57,643 bases of DNA from Cylindrotheca closterium (lineage: Eukaryota > Bacillariophyta > Bacillariophyceae > Bacillariales > Bacillariaceae). Positions 12,010 to 22,800 of this stretch are shown here, piece by piece; position 1 is the stretch's first letter, and every line of letters begins with the position of its first letter. The stretch is from assembly GCA_933822405.4 (NCBI GenBank), contig CAKOGP040000524.1, positions 1 through 57,643 of the forward strand. Reading direction: 5' to 3'. The translations under genes were made by a program, and so were the position numbers. The notes beneath the pieces are model-generated. The model saw nothing but the letters and a program-made list of their open reading frames with translations. It was not told where the DNA came from and did no database searches.

Positions 12010-12750
12010 TGAGCATCATAACAGTAACCAACTTAGGGCAGGCACCGAATGAGCTGTGACCTATCCGGTTCAATACTATAGGTATAGCCACAGCTTGCAG
12101 CGAGGCACATACTGACAATCCATCTTTGGGAATCGATCTGATAGACGTCGTTGATAGATCTACTTCAACCAGAATGTCGCAGCCATTAAAGGCAGACTCA
12201 CCAATATGGTTCAGAGATGAGGGGAGCTTGAGTCTTTGTAGCGAATCGCAACAGCAAAAAGAGTTTTCTAAAAGCAATTGTCAACCTTCGTCCTATCGAT
12301 AGACTGGCAGAGTTCTCGTGTGGTGCAAGAGGAAGGGGGTAGAAACAAAGCCGAGATGGACAGGAAAACCGTCAAAACAATGCGCAAAACCGTCAACCAT
12401 CCAATCGATCTGCTTCGGAACCAAAGACATATTGCAATTGAGAGCGACAGTGAAATCTTCCGGAAGAAAAAACGTTTGCAAGAGCACTGCACAATTCAAA
12501 GGCTCGGTCTGCAATCATGATCGGCTGGGAATAATCCAGCGTTACTGCAGCCATAGAATAATGCAATGACGCCAATGCAGGCTCGCAATTTGCAGGGAGG
12601 CACAACCTGAGAACGTATAAAAGGGAATCTGCCTATAATGAACGTTCTTGATAGATCTGCTTCGATCAAGGCTTTGCTGCCGCCATAAATGCAGAATCAC
12701 TAGAATCAAGTTCACAGCTGAGGGGATCTTGACTCTTTGCAGCGGGCTGC
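12010..12750 (-). pseudogene. Relic of a BspA-type LRR_5 protein gene
   Basis: Minus-strand fragments in different frames carry LRR_5 repeats: SLQRLKLPSSLNHIGESAF, then CASLQAVAIPIVLNRIGHSSF and CPKLVTV; further upstream IADRAFELCSALANV; then SLQRVKIPSAVNLI. LRR_5 is the BspA-like LRR class of about 23 aa with the I.xxxAFxxCxxLxxV pattern. Stops and frame changes interrupt it, and I find no complete gene. It sits next to the GH2 relic in DNA absent from the other two units. Confidence 0.7.
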
Positions 12751-12904
12751 AATATTATGGAAAGTGCGGTTGGTGGAGAACATTCAAACTCAAGTTTAGT
12801 CATGGCTGCACACAGCGACTCTGCTTCTGGAGATGATGATCCATCATTTGACATTATCACTTTCGATTGGGAGTTACAAGCAATATATTGGCGAACTATT
12901 ACAA

Positions 12905-13690
12905 TGTGTCACAGATCAACTTTGAAACGCATTCTTTTAATAAGCAGTGCAGTAGCAAGATATTTCAATCCCACTCCGCTTCTGCTTTCAAGAGAATTCA
13001 TGTGAGTGCTTGATGATGGTGATGAGTGCGATTCATTGTGATACCGGTATGCGTGCGGTACAGTACGTGTCCGCCATATTTGAATATATATATTACTGCG
13101 GGCTCGCAGCATTTCCGAGTATGACGGATGTAGTATGTAAAATATAATATTAATACCCCAATAGCTGAAATCCAGCAGAATATGGCTGGCCCGCGTCTTC
13201 ATAATCTGATGGATTTTTCTCAACATTCTTTCTATACGGCAATGTATTATACACAACACGACGACATCGACGATAATCTTCAGACACTATAGTAGGGTGC
13301 TGTAGCAAGTCAAGTTTTCTACAAGCTAAAGAACTCTCTCCTTCGTATTTTGGAATGAACGGCTTGGATGATGGATCGTATTGATATAATCGCACAATAA
13401 TCTTTTTCTTTTGATGTGAGCAATAAGGCTGCAATTATTGCGTTGAGGATGGCGGAATGAGAAATTTCAATTACCAAGACGGATATACCGGTATGGTCAT
13501 CGCCAAGACGTACTGCGTATGGTCGCCAGCCAAGGCGTCATCAGATACTGTACGATTTCAGGATGTCCATGTTATCACGAGTGCCAAAACAACTACAGAC
13601 GGACACAGTGATTCAAGACATACAGTATACTACCAGGTAATATATACGTGAGATCCAATGGGCATTCTCAGCAAATTGACAAGAGTTCGG
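12905..13690. repeat. Duplicated non-coding segment (pair with 6640-7290)
   Basis: Second copy of the segment described at 6640. A further internal echo is visible at 13,690-13,890, where catcacgaattgtgggaat and aattgccatcaagaactagt appear beside repeats of the words accaagaccatttgatcaatgcc. This suggests a short local duplication of about 150-170 nt. No gene is supported. Confidence 0.6.
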
Positions 13691-14269
13691 AAATGAAGCA
13701 ATTTCGAATTCTCATCACGAATTGTGGGAATTTACCAAGAAGACCATTTGATCAATGCCGAATGACGAATGTTGGCACATTGCTCATCTCGGCAATTTGG
13801 CAAATCTGATTCGGGACTTGAATTTCCAATTGCCATCAAGAACTAGTATACGACTGTGGGAATCAATCTACCACCAAGACCATTTTATCAATGCCAAACC
13901 TGATGGGATATGCTCCTTCATTGCTCACTTGGATCATTGTCCACCAGATAGAGCTGTGGGCCATGCAAAGGCTTTTCTCTATTTTAAGAGCGGTAGTGAC
14001 TCCGATTATGGGATTCGAATGCTGAAAAGACCTTCAGTCAGTGAGTTGAACAGGATGCCGTCGTGTCGACTTGCTTTACCATGAGATGTCATGAGCGCAA
14101 ACGATGAAAAAGGATTTCAAATTGAGTTTTTAAAAAAAGCTCTGTTAAACCTGCTTTCAACATTCACAACGACGCGTGCATCGTACACAATTGTTCAATC
14201 TCACTTGTCAATGCCAGTGGAATGTGGAACATGAGCTGAGGGCATTTCTAATGCATCAACACCGTACCG

Positions 14270-14560
14270 ACTAGAATGAATGTATTTCTTCAATTTTGAC
14301 CAAAGAGGCAAAACGGGATCTGGCACACTCAAATCGAGAGTTATGCTGGATTGGGATGGACTGTGCGTTGGTGTTGTCTAATATATGCGCCGACAAGCAA
14401 GACTGGCAATGCTTCTGATTGAAGGATGATGCACCACAGAACATAGCCACACACAAAACAGCCCATGCGGAAAAGTCTGGATTGAAAGATGATGCTTGTT
14501 CGAACACCAGATGGCTGCTTGTGCCTTTTGACATTAGAGACATTATCCTACGCGTTGCAC
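14270..14560 (-). pseudogene. Decayed 3' end of a DUF285-repeat gene (relic 3)
   Basis: Minus-strand translation gives FEQASSFNPDFSAWAV, then MFCGASSFNQKHCQ, clearly one repeat plus cap, with the C-terminal tail lost. Flanking DNA (13,990-14,640) aligns with 740-1330 around relic 1, including tgactccga, ggatgccgtcg and cttgctttaccatgagatgt. The relic therefore predates the duplication. Confidence 0.75.
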
Positions 14561-14731
14561 ACACATACCTATTTCTTCTTTCTTCTGCATGCTTTGCATC
14601 AGAAGTAGTGAGGAGCTGTCTAATGCCAATGCTCTACTGAAACAGCACTAGAGTGGTTGGTTATTCTAATATATATCTGAACAATAAACATAATAAAAAG
14701 GTGATGGTATTATATTGATTGCGGTTGATTT

Positions 14732-17700
14732 CTAATCGCAAGCGCTACAGAAGAAGAATGGACCCGGTAGATTCCCAGAGAGGTTCGGATCGGATTGTGA
14801 TTGACAGCTGGTGGCGCTGAAAAACACGTCGGCCACATTGGTGTTGCTTGGCAGGCGCGACCTCCACACACAAAGATTCTGATCGAAGGATGTTGCTCCA
14901 ACAAACATCCTACTTATGTCCATCACAGAAGAAACATCCCAAGATGACAAGTTTTGATTGAAGTTTGATGCACTCTCGAACATCCGCATCATGTCAACCA
15001 CAGAAGATACATCCCAGGATGACAAGTCTTGATTGAAGGATAATGCCGAGTAAAACATCCAACTCATATCTGTGACCGAGGAAACATCCCAAGATGACAA
15101 GTCTTGATTGAAGGATGATGCATACCCGAACATGAAATTCATGAGTCTGACGGAAGAAACGTCCCAGGATGACAAGTCTTGATTGAAAGACATTTCATTG
15201 TAGAACATTCCGTTCATCTGTGTGACCGAAGAAACATCCCAGGATGACAAGTCTTGATTGAAGGTTGACGCAGAGTGGAACATGTTTGTCATGGAAGCCA
15301 CAGCAGATACATCCCAAGATGACAAGTCTTGATTGAAAGATGATGCAGCTTGGAACATGTCAGTCATATCTCTCACAGAAGAAACGTCCCAGGCTGACAA
15401 GTCACCATTGAAGACCATTGCTCCAGCGAACATATAATTCATGCTTGTCACAGAAGATACATCCCAAGATGACAAGTCTTGATTGAAAGATGATGCAGCT
15501 TGGAACATGTCAGTCATATCTCTCACAGAAGAAACGTCCCAGGCTGACAAGTCACCATTGAAGACCGTTGCTCCAGCGAACATATAATTCATGCTTGTCA
15601 CAGAAGATACATCCCAGGATGACAAGTCTTGATTGAAGGATGATGCAAACGCGAACATATAATGCATGAGTCTGACCGAGGAAACGTCCCAGGATGACAA
15701 GTCTTGGTTGAATGATGATGCTTTGAAGAACATTCCGTTCATCTGTGTGACCGAAGAAACATCCCAGGATGACAAGTCTTGATTGAAAGATGATGTAGTG
15801 TGGAACATGTTTGTCATGGTAGTCACAGAAGAAACATCCCAAGATGACAAGTCTTGATTGAAGGACACTGTGCCTTCTAACATGAAACTCATATCTCTCA
15901 CAGAAGAAACATCCCAGGATGACAAGTCTTGATTGAAAGATGATGCGTATTGGAACATTGAGGGCATTTTTGTCACAGAAGAAACATCCCAAGATGACAA
16001 GTTTTGATTGAATTGGAATGCAAGGTGAAACATCCCGGTCATATCAGTCACAGAAGAAACATCCCATGATGACAGGTCTTGATCGAAAGATTGTGCGTTG
16101 CGGAACATGACCGACATGCTCGTTACAGAAGAAACATTCCATGATGACAAGTCTTGATTGAAGGATGACGCGCCATCGAACATGGCTTCCATTGTTGTGA
16201 CAGAAGAAACATCCCAGGATGACATTTCTTGATTGAAGGATGATGCAGATTGAAACATTCCACTCATATCTGAAACAGAAGAGACATCCCAGTTTCCAAT
16301 GTCCTCATTGAAAGTAGTGCGATCACGGAAGAGATCTACCATACTGGTAACACCTGTACCAAAACACCAGTCTCCGATTGGTCCATATGTGTCTTCGACT
16401 GATGCCTTTGACTGAGCAGAGTCCAGAAACCAGTTTCCAACCGCATCAGAAAGCTCGCTGTTGTATCGGAAACAAGTCACTGTCGGAGATGAGGTTGGCA
16501 CAGGAGTAGGTGGGGCAGTCGTGGGCTGAAGCGTGGGTGGAGAGGTTGGTGGCAAAGTAGGACCAGGTGTCCGGGCTATGCTTGGAGCATTGCTTGGGGC
16601 TTCACTTGGGGTTTCGGTTGGCACTCGGGATGGGACAGAGGATGGGCTCCGCGAAGGATTGCGAGACATCGTCTGCGACGGCATTGGTGTTGACCTTGGA
16701 ACCATGATGACAGGAGTCAAGGATGGCATTTGTGATGGAGCTTGTGTCGGCAAAAGGGAGGGATGTGCAGTGGGAAAGAGTGTCGGCACCACTGAAGGAG
16801 CCACATTGTTGCTGCTCGGAGGTGTCGCGAAATCAATATATCCCAAATTAGTAACGATAATTCTTTCGTAGAGCCCAGCTAATTCAAGTTTTTCGGCAAG
16901 TACACCGTCTCCAAGAAAGGCACTGACTTCACCAATCACATCCACGACTTTCACAGAATCATCCTTTACCACAATATCAAGAGCCATATTGATTCGATGA
17001 CACCGTAGATTAGAAGCCTCGTCGCATTGTACCCCCTCGACTCCTGACGCATTGAGTGCCACATTTCCAATCGCATACACAAAGGAACCTTCCAGAGAGC
17101 GAAGACTTCGCAAGTTTCGGACAACTCGATTGCATCCAGTTAGAGCTAGAGCCAGCAACTCTCGGAACTTCTCCTCAACGATGTCGGCTGAAACGCTGAG
17201 TTCCATTGGAAGAAACGGAGTCGCATCGAGCTCGAGTTTGTATCTCTGCACGGGCATTGCTTCTTGGCCTTGTATGGTAGTTCCGTTAGCGACGGCGGCA
17301 CAATCTTCTGCCAAGGGTGGATCAAAATCAACATCGACGTTGGTACTTGGAGATCCGCTAGGGGAACTTGTAAACGTCGAAGAATCCTGAGTTGGAGGGT
17401 CGGTTTCCAATGGAACATCTGTGATATTCGTCTCTGCGATTGTATCACTTTCAACTTGTGATGGTCCATTTGAGGCGGATGAATTCGTGTTACGAGTGCC
17501 AAGCCATGCTCCAATACCGGCAATTGCAACAACAAAGATAAAAAGCAGGCAGCAACAGATCCGAGCGCTCTTTTTCTGTTTGAATCGTTCCCAGTTCCTT
17601 GGATTCGAATTGCCATTCTGTGCTTCGTTGTTTTCACTTGACTCCGGAACAAAGATTCCCGTAGCCGTCGACTTGGCTTTCTTTGGTCCTTTGCCATCAA

Positions 17701-18619
17701 GCTCCAAAGCTTCGTCTCCATCAGTGTCTTCTACAGCATTAGCTGTCACGAGTCCATCCGTATTCATAGGATCGAGATGATCTCCCTTTTCAGCTTCAAG
17801 TCTTGCTCTTCTTTCTACCCGACTTTCCTCCGTAGCTGACACAGCCGACACAGGCCTGCTGCCTCTTCCTTTCTTGGTCGTTATACCAGACTGGTGGGCA
17901 CCGGGCACCAATCCATTGATAGTCAAGTTCTTTGCCTTGGAAGCAGAATCCTTGGCGGATCGATCTTTATCAACTTGAGTTCCACGAGAGGACGCATGCG
18001 ACCCAGGCATCGGCACAGTGATCGGTTGGCTCGATGAATCCAAGAGGCTCTTTGCCTTTGCGGCAGCATCCGCCTTGGTGAGTCGATCTTGCTGGCCTCG
18101 TCTTTTACCAGCTCTATGCTTGCTGCTGTGACCGCTGCTGCCTTCAATCGGTGCGTCTGTACGATCAGAACCACGGGCCTTACTTTCTTTCCTCCTCTCT
18201 TTTCCAGAAAGTTTCTCTTTGCCAGCGTCAGTTCCACGAGAGGCCGCATGGGCACCTGGTATCGGTCCAGTAACTGGTTGGCTCGGTCGATCCAGGATTT
18301 CCTTTGCCTTTGTTGCAGCATCCGCCTTGGTAAGTCGATCTTGTTGGCCTCGTCTTCTACCAGTTTTATGCTTGCTGGTGCTGTGACCACTCTGGCCTTC
18401 AATCGGTGCTTCAACATCAGTACGGTCAGCAACATTCGACCCAGCAACACTGCTGTCTCGCTCAGCACGAGCCTTTTCCTTGGCCTTGAGTTCTTCTTCG
18501 CTTCTCTTGGTTCGACGAGGTTCATTCCTCTTTGGACTGGTGCTGTTGCGATGCGAGGATCGGCTGTCGCTGCTCCTCGATTTCCTGCTGCTTTCGGCTA
18601 CGCTTTCCTCAGAGTTCAT
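14732..18619 (-). CDS. Type II membrane protein with DUF285 repeats, copy C
   Basis: The product is 1295 aa, the longest copy. The domain order matches copies A and B, with the membrane segment at about 352-374 and the folded domain at about 437-594. It has 20 DUF285 repeats. Units 11-12 and 13-14 are an almost perfect 150-bp tandem duplication. Several repeats use SSVR where the others use SSVT. The cap is [15 protein letters not shown] and the tail ends with a Cys pair. A run of some 190 codons around the membrane segment is identical to copies A and B at all but one position, although the leader and repeat tract differ. It is transcribed divergently from the LanC-like gene 1.2 kb away. Confidence 0.92.
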   Translation of the reverse strand: MNSEESVAESSRKSRSSDSRSSHRNSTSPKRNEPRRTKRSEEELKAKEKARAERDSSVAGSNVADRTDVEAPIEGQSGHSTSKHKTGRRRGQQDRLTKADAATKAKEILDRPSQPVTGPIPGAHAASRGTDAGKEKLSGKERRKESKARGSDRTDAPIEGSSGHSSKHRAGKRRGQQDRLTKADAAAKAKSLLDSSSQPITVPMPGSHASSRGTQVDKDRSAKDSASKAKNLTINGLVPGAHQSGITTKKGRGSRPVSAVSATEESRVERRARLEAEKGDHLDPMNTDGLVTANAVEDTDGDEALELDGKGPKKAKSTATGIFVPESSENNEAQNGNSNPRNWERFKQKKSARICCCLLFIFVVAIAGIGAWLGTRNTNSSASNGPSQVESDTIAETNITDVPLETDPPTQDSSTFTSSPSGSPSTNVDVDFDPPLAEDCAAVANGTTIQGQEAMPVQRYKLELDATPFLPMELSVSADIVEEKFRELLALALTGCNRVVRNLRSLRSLEGSFVYAIGNVALNASGVEGVQCDEASNLRCHRINMALDIVVKDDSVKVVDVIGEVSAFLGDGVLAEKLELAGLYERIIVTNLGYIDFATPPSSNNVAPSVVPTLFPTAHPSLLPTQAPSQMPSLTPVIMVPRSTPMPSQTMSRNPSRSPSSVPSRVPTETPSEAPSNAPSIARTPGPTLPPTSPPTLQPTTAPPTPVPTSSPTVTCFRYNSELSDAVGNWFLDSAQSKASVEDTYGPIGDWCFGTGVTSMVDLFRDRTTFNEDIGNWDVSSVSDMSGMFQSASSFNQEMSSWDVSSVTTMEAMFDGASSFNQDLSSWNVSSVTSMSVMFRNAQSFDQDLSSWDVSSVTDMTGMFHLAFQFNQNLSSWDVSSVTKMPSMFQYASSFNQDLSSWDVSSVRDMSFMLEGTVSFNQDLSSWDVSSVTTMTNMFHTTSSFNQDLSSWDVSSVTQMNGMFFKASSFNQDLSSWDVSSVRLMHYMFAFASSFNQDLSSWDVSSVTSMNYMFAGATVFNGDLSAWDVSSVRDMTDMFQAASSFNQDLSSWDVSSVTSMNYMFAGAMVFNGDLSAWDVSSVRDMTDMFQAASSFNQDLSSWDVSAVASMTNMFHSASTFNQDLSSWDVSSVTQMNGMFYNEMSFNQDLSSWDVSSVRLMNFMFGYASSFNQDLSSWDVSSVTDMSWMFYSALSFNQDLSSWDVSSVVDMMRMFESASNFNQNLSSWDVSSVMDISRMFVGATSFDQNLCVWRSRLPSNTNVADVFFSATSCQSQSDPNLSGNLPGPFFFCSACD
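15306..15605 (-). repeat. 150-bp tandem duplication inside DUF285 copy C
   Basis: 15,306-15,455 and 15,456-15,605 are the same 150 bases (two 25-aa units), with a single difference visible (accattgctcc versus accgttgctcc, changing AGAM to AGAT). It is the most recent change in the repeat tract. Confidence 0.9.
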
Positions 18620-18910
18620 GTTGCTTCAATCTTTATCAAACAGTATCCGCAACACGCTCGATTTTTGCCATCCAAATAACTCTTCAAACAATAAATATAA
18701 AACTTCCGCCGAAAAACAAAAGAGAGGCGCAGTAATCTTCCAGAGGCGGACCTCAAGCATCAGCTGTATGTAGCAATATGTACGTGTTCGTAGATGAAAA
18801 GCCTGTATGGCAAATGAAGACCACGAAGTGTCGGAACACTTATGGGAAATACACGCCGGCAAACCATCCCTTTGCGATTCAGAGCATCTCCAGAAGTTTT
18901 CAATGACCAA
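18620..18910 (-). promoter_or_regulatory. Leader/promoter block of DUF285 copy C
   Basis: Homologous to the copy A and B leaders (shared runs include cttcaaacaataaatataaa and the 18,838-18,905 stretch), but with several indels and substitutions. Its divergence contrasts with the near-identity of the coding sequence that follows. Confidence 0.5.
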
Positions 18911-19839
18911 AAGAACGACAAAGAAAGTATTGGGGTATGTGCTCAAAAATGAAATAAAAACTGTTCGGAATAAAAAGCAACTGGTCCGATCCGTCGATGC
19001 AATCGGACACTTCCTCTCGAACGAAGCTTCATGGCTGTCGGCTGCGGTAGTAGGTAGGAAAGATGGGAAACCAAAAGCTACAGTTTTCGACTTTTGTTTC
19101 TGCACCACTGAGCTACAATCGAGCATAATATTAACTATATATGACATTATCGGCTATATTGCTTTCTTTTCTATTCGTATTTAGCATTATGTTGCTCGTT
19201 TGTTGTTGTCGTGCTTTGTGGTTGTATTAATAGTACTTGTTGCTGCTCAGCACGGCCGGCCACCAGCCAGCTACAAATTGCTTTCTTCCCAGCACCAGAA
19301 TCTTACTCCTTGTGCTCTTTCATCAAAGTTGTTCAGTTTCTAGATGGTGACGAGGTTTCGGCTACTTGCTAGTAGGAATGTAAGAAACTTACAACTCCTC
19401 AAAAAGCAAAGTTCGGTATACGTTAACATTTAACGTCCCAACATACACAGATCTTCAGTACCCAGTCTTCACATATAAAATAACGAGAGTTGAAAAAAAT
19501 CGATGTCAAATAAGAAGAGTGACGAGTGAATGAATCAATCGTCGATAGATCTCTTTCGTGTTTTGTCTTGTGGCAAGATAAGAAGCAGACTCCGAGGCTG
19601 CACCTACAGTATACAACTCCAAGAGAAAGAGAAGAAAGCATCATCAAAACTTGCACTTTCCCATAAAGCTACAATTGGAAATGAAACATTAGGTTTGGAA
19701 TCAAAAAGGTCGAACGAAGAATATACAAAACTCAGATCCCAATAAGTTGGAGCAGAGAATACCGCACGTACACCCTCAGGTCACATTCCAAAAGACCGTT
19801 CAGTGACAAACAAACTCCAATTCATCGTCCATCGACACT
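18911..19839. promoter_or_regulatory. Divergent intergenic region between DUF285 copy C and the LanC-like gene
   Basis: No coding frame is supported. The first part (to about 19,100) is a copy C flank homologous to 11,300-11,430. The word aatcggacacttcctc occurs here at about 19,000 and at 11,410. The part at 19,282-19,345 is matched by 5975-6045 beside the LanC-like relic. The A-rich stretch before 19,840 is a likely 5' UTR. Confidence 0.4.
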
Positions 19840-22800
19840 ATGGCGTCTACATTAGAATCCTTCTACTCGTGGACATTGCCAAGCCCTCGGGTTTTGTCCT
19901 CGTTACAAGAGGATGACGACATTTCCGATGCATCGGAATATTCTTCAGATGATTCAGAAGATCATGATTCCGACGATTCCAATACGGAATCAGAGGAAGA
20001 TCTCGATGATGAAAATGACGAACCGGTTCAGATAGCACGGAAACTACTCTTTGATTGCTGGAAGCAGGACCATAGTCCAGCCATGGGGAATTTGTATGAC
20101 GGGGGATTGGGGACGTATTTCGTTCTCATGGAGTACGCCCAACGGAGAACCAATAGAAAGCTAAAGTTGAGGCAAAGAAAAAGACAACGACGGAAGCAAC
20201 CAACGAATGGAATGCAGACACCAAAGAGACATACGCTAGGCGGGATAGGAACTTCGTCGCCGAGGGGCTCCGTTACTCCAAGGTCGTCATCCAATTCAGC
20301 ACCACCCAATAAGGCTTTTTTCAATTCGCCGCCGAGAAAGAAACGAACTTCGATTTACAGAAGTAAACATTATTTGAAGCAGGCGTGCGATGCTGCCGAG
20401 AAGGCTTGTCAGTCTTACCATCAAACCATGTCAACAGTTACTACTTCGTTTATGTACCAAAAACAAAACAACATTTCCATTTTTCAATCCGAATGGGTCG
20501 GAGCGAGAGCCTTGTATGGGGTATGCCTTTATCATTTAGAGCAAGAGCATGTGGAACCAGATCCTCTGAGCACGGGGCAAACACGGCTGTCTCTGTCGTC
20601 CGTGAAACCAACAACATCAACACCGGACCGGACGTCGATAGCGAGTGACTCCATCCAGCAGGACGGCGAAGAAAAGACTAGCAGGGCGAAAAGTATACTC
20701 GACGATTTGGTGGAAGAAATGCTGGAAAAAGCAAGTCATGAACGAAGCAATACGGTTCTATCAGGTAGAGCGGGGGCCTTGCAAGCTATATTTTGGATTC
20801 GATCGCAATTGCGAGATCCTTACTGGAGTCAGGAAGCAGTCGTGGAATTGGCAAAACAGATAGTGCAAGGTGGAATTCTTACGGTCAATACAGAAGCCAC
20901 TGTCACGACGGAGGATACCACCCACACAAGTGGACCTGAGTCGCCTTCCACTTCGTCTGGATTGCCAGGTCGACAGAGTTACCGTCATGGAAATTTTCGA
21001 CCACCCAAGTTGCCCAAAAGTGATGTTACTCGAGAGGGTGCCATTATGGGGCAAATCGGTATATTGCACACCTTGTTGAATCTAACGGCGCAAGAATGGA
21101 ACTTGATTGAAGAACAAGTGCCTGGCTCGAAACAAATGGTACACGGCAAATTGGATTCTTTGACGGTTCCTCTACTGCCATCAAAGCATCCAAAGGATAC
21201 ACCTGAACATTGCACCAATTGGGCGCATGGTGCCACTTCCTTGGCCTTTCTTTGGATCCAGGCTTCCCAAGTATTTCAATCGAAATCATATCTTTTGGAG
21301 GCTCTTGACATTTGCGACAACATCATTTGGCCGAAGATTAGTGGGGATGATGATGATTCTGATTCGGAAGGCGTGAACAACTCAGCTTCGAAAACGACTC
21401 GCCCTCCACCAATGGGACTTGCGAAAGGGACCACTGGCATGGCTTTTTTGTTTCTGGCGCTTTCCGAGTATTGTCCAAAGCCAGTATCAACTCTGTGGTT
21501 GCGTCGGGCAGAATTCTTGGCACGAATGGCATTGGAACATTCATCGCTAGCTACCTCATTAGCACCAACTCCCATGGACATGGACCATTTGTCCACCGTC
21601 TTTCCGTTTGATCGAACAAAACAGAGTAATAAGCAGGGATTCCCACTTGACGCCAAGGACCGATACAGCTTATATCATGGACAAGGTGGACTGGCGACCT
21701 TGCTGCTACAACTCCAACGACCAGACCACAAGGTGCACATGCCATTGTATTCCATGGGGTATTCAGAGCAATTGCTACAACCGGAGGATCAATTGCCGCA
21801 AGTGAAACTGGTTCTGGATGATATACCGGACGAACCCGTATTTGCGGAGCCAGCAGAACGATCAAAAGAACCGGAACCAGTGATTGAAGAAGAGGACTTG
21901 CAAGTAGAAACTCAAGAGGAGGTTGAAGTTGTTGAGTCAGAATCGGAAGAGAAGGAAGAGAGTCTAGACGACATGTTGGATGAAATTCTTGATGACAACA
22001 AAGAGACTGAGAAAGAAGAGGTTGTGAAAGAATTTGTCAAGCCGAGGCCATCTGCAAAAGCCATACTACCACGACCTAGTTTTCTGATGCCCAAGTTTCA
22101 AGCTCAATCCAACAATTCCTTGTTTTGGTCGTTGCAAAGCGACAGCAATATTGGCGATTCCGAAACCTACAGACCATCCCTGGTCAACACCGCACCAGAT
22201 TCTGCAGAGAAAGTTCAATTGCGGTCCTATTCACAAACAAATTCACGTTTAAGTGGAATGTCGCTTTCTGAAGCAGCCGCTGCAATGACCGATGCCGCCA
22301 AGGATCCCAAAGCAAAAGTGACCAAACGGGAAGAAATTAAAAAGAGAACCAAAGAATCAGCCCAGCCTTCAGATGCTACACGGATCCAAAACATAGTGCC
22401 TTCTGATGGATCCAAAGTGATAGTCCAAGAGACGAAAAATAGTGAGCAAGAGAAGAAAACGGTCGCGGCGCCATCACCATCAAGAGCAGATAAAGAAGAA
22501 ACACAGCCCAAGGATTCAAAACTTTCAAAAAAATCTACGCCATCGCGATCGAAGCAAAATACAGAGCCACCAATCAAGAGCTCAGAGGTATCCCATTCTT
22601 CTGGTACCCAGCGAGACAGCGCTTCTACAGTTCATTCCAACCTAGGAAACTTGTCGGCCATGAAAGACACGGATAATAGTGGCCTGATCAAAACTACAAA
22701 GGAATGTTCCACCAAGGAGTCTCCAGGCAAATGTTCAAGTCATACAAAGGGTGTTCTACTTGAAACTCCAAAGCGGAATACCTTTCCAAGCTTATCGGCG

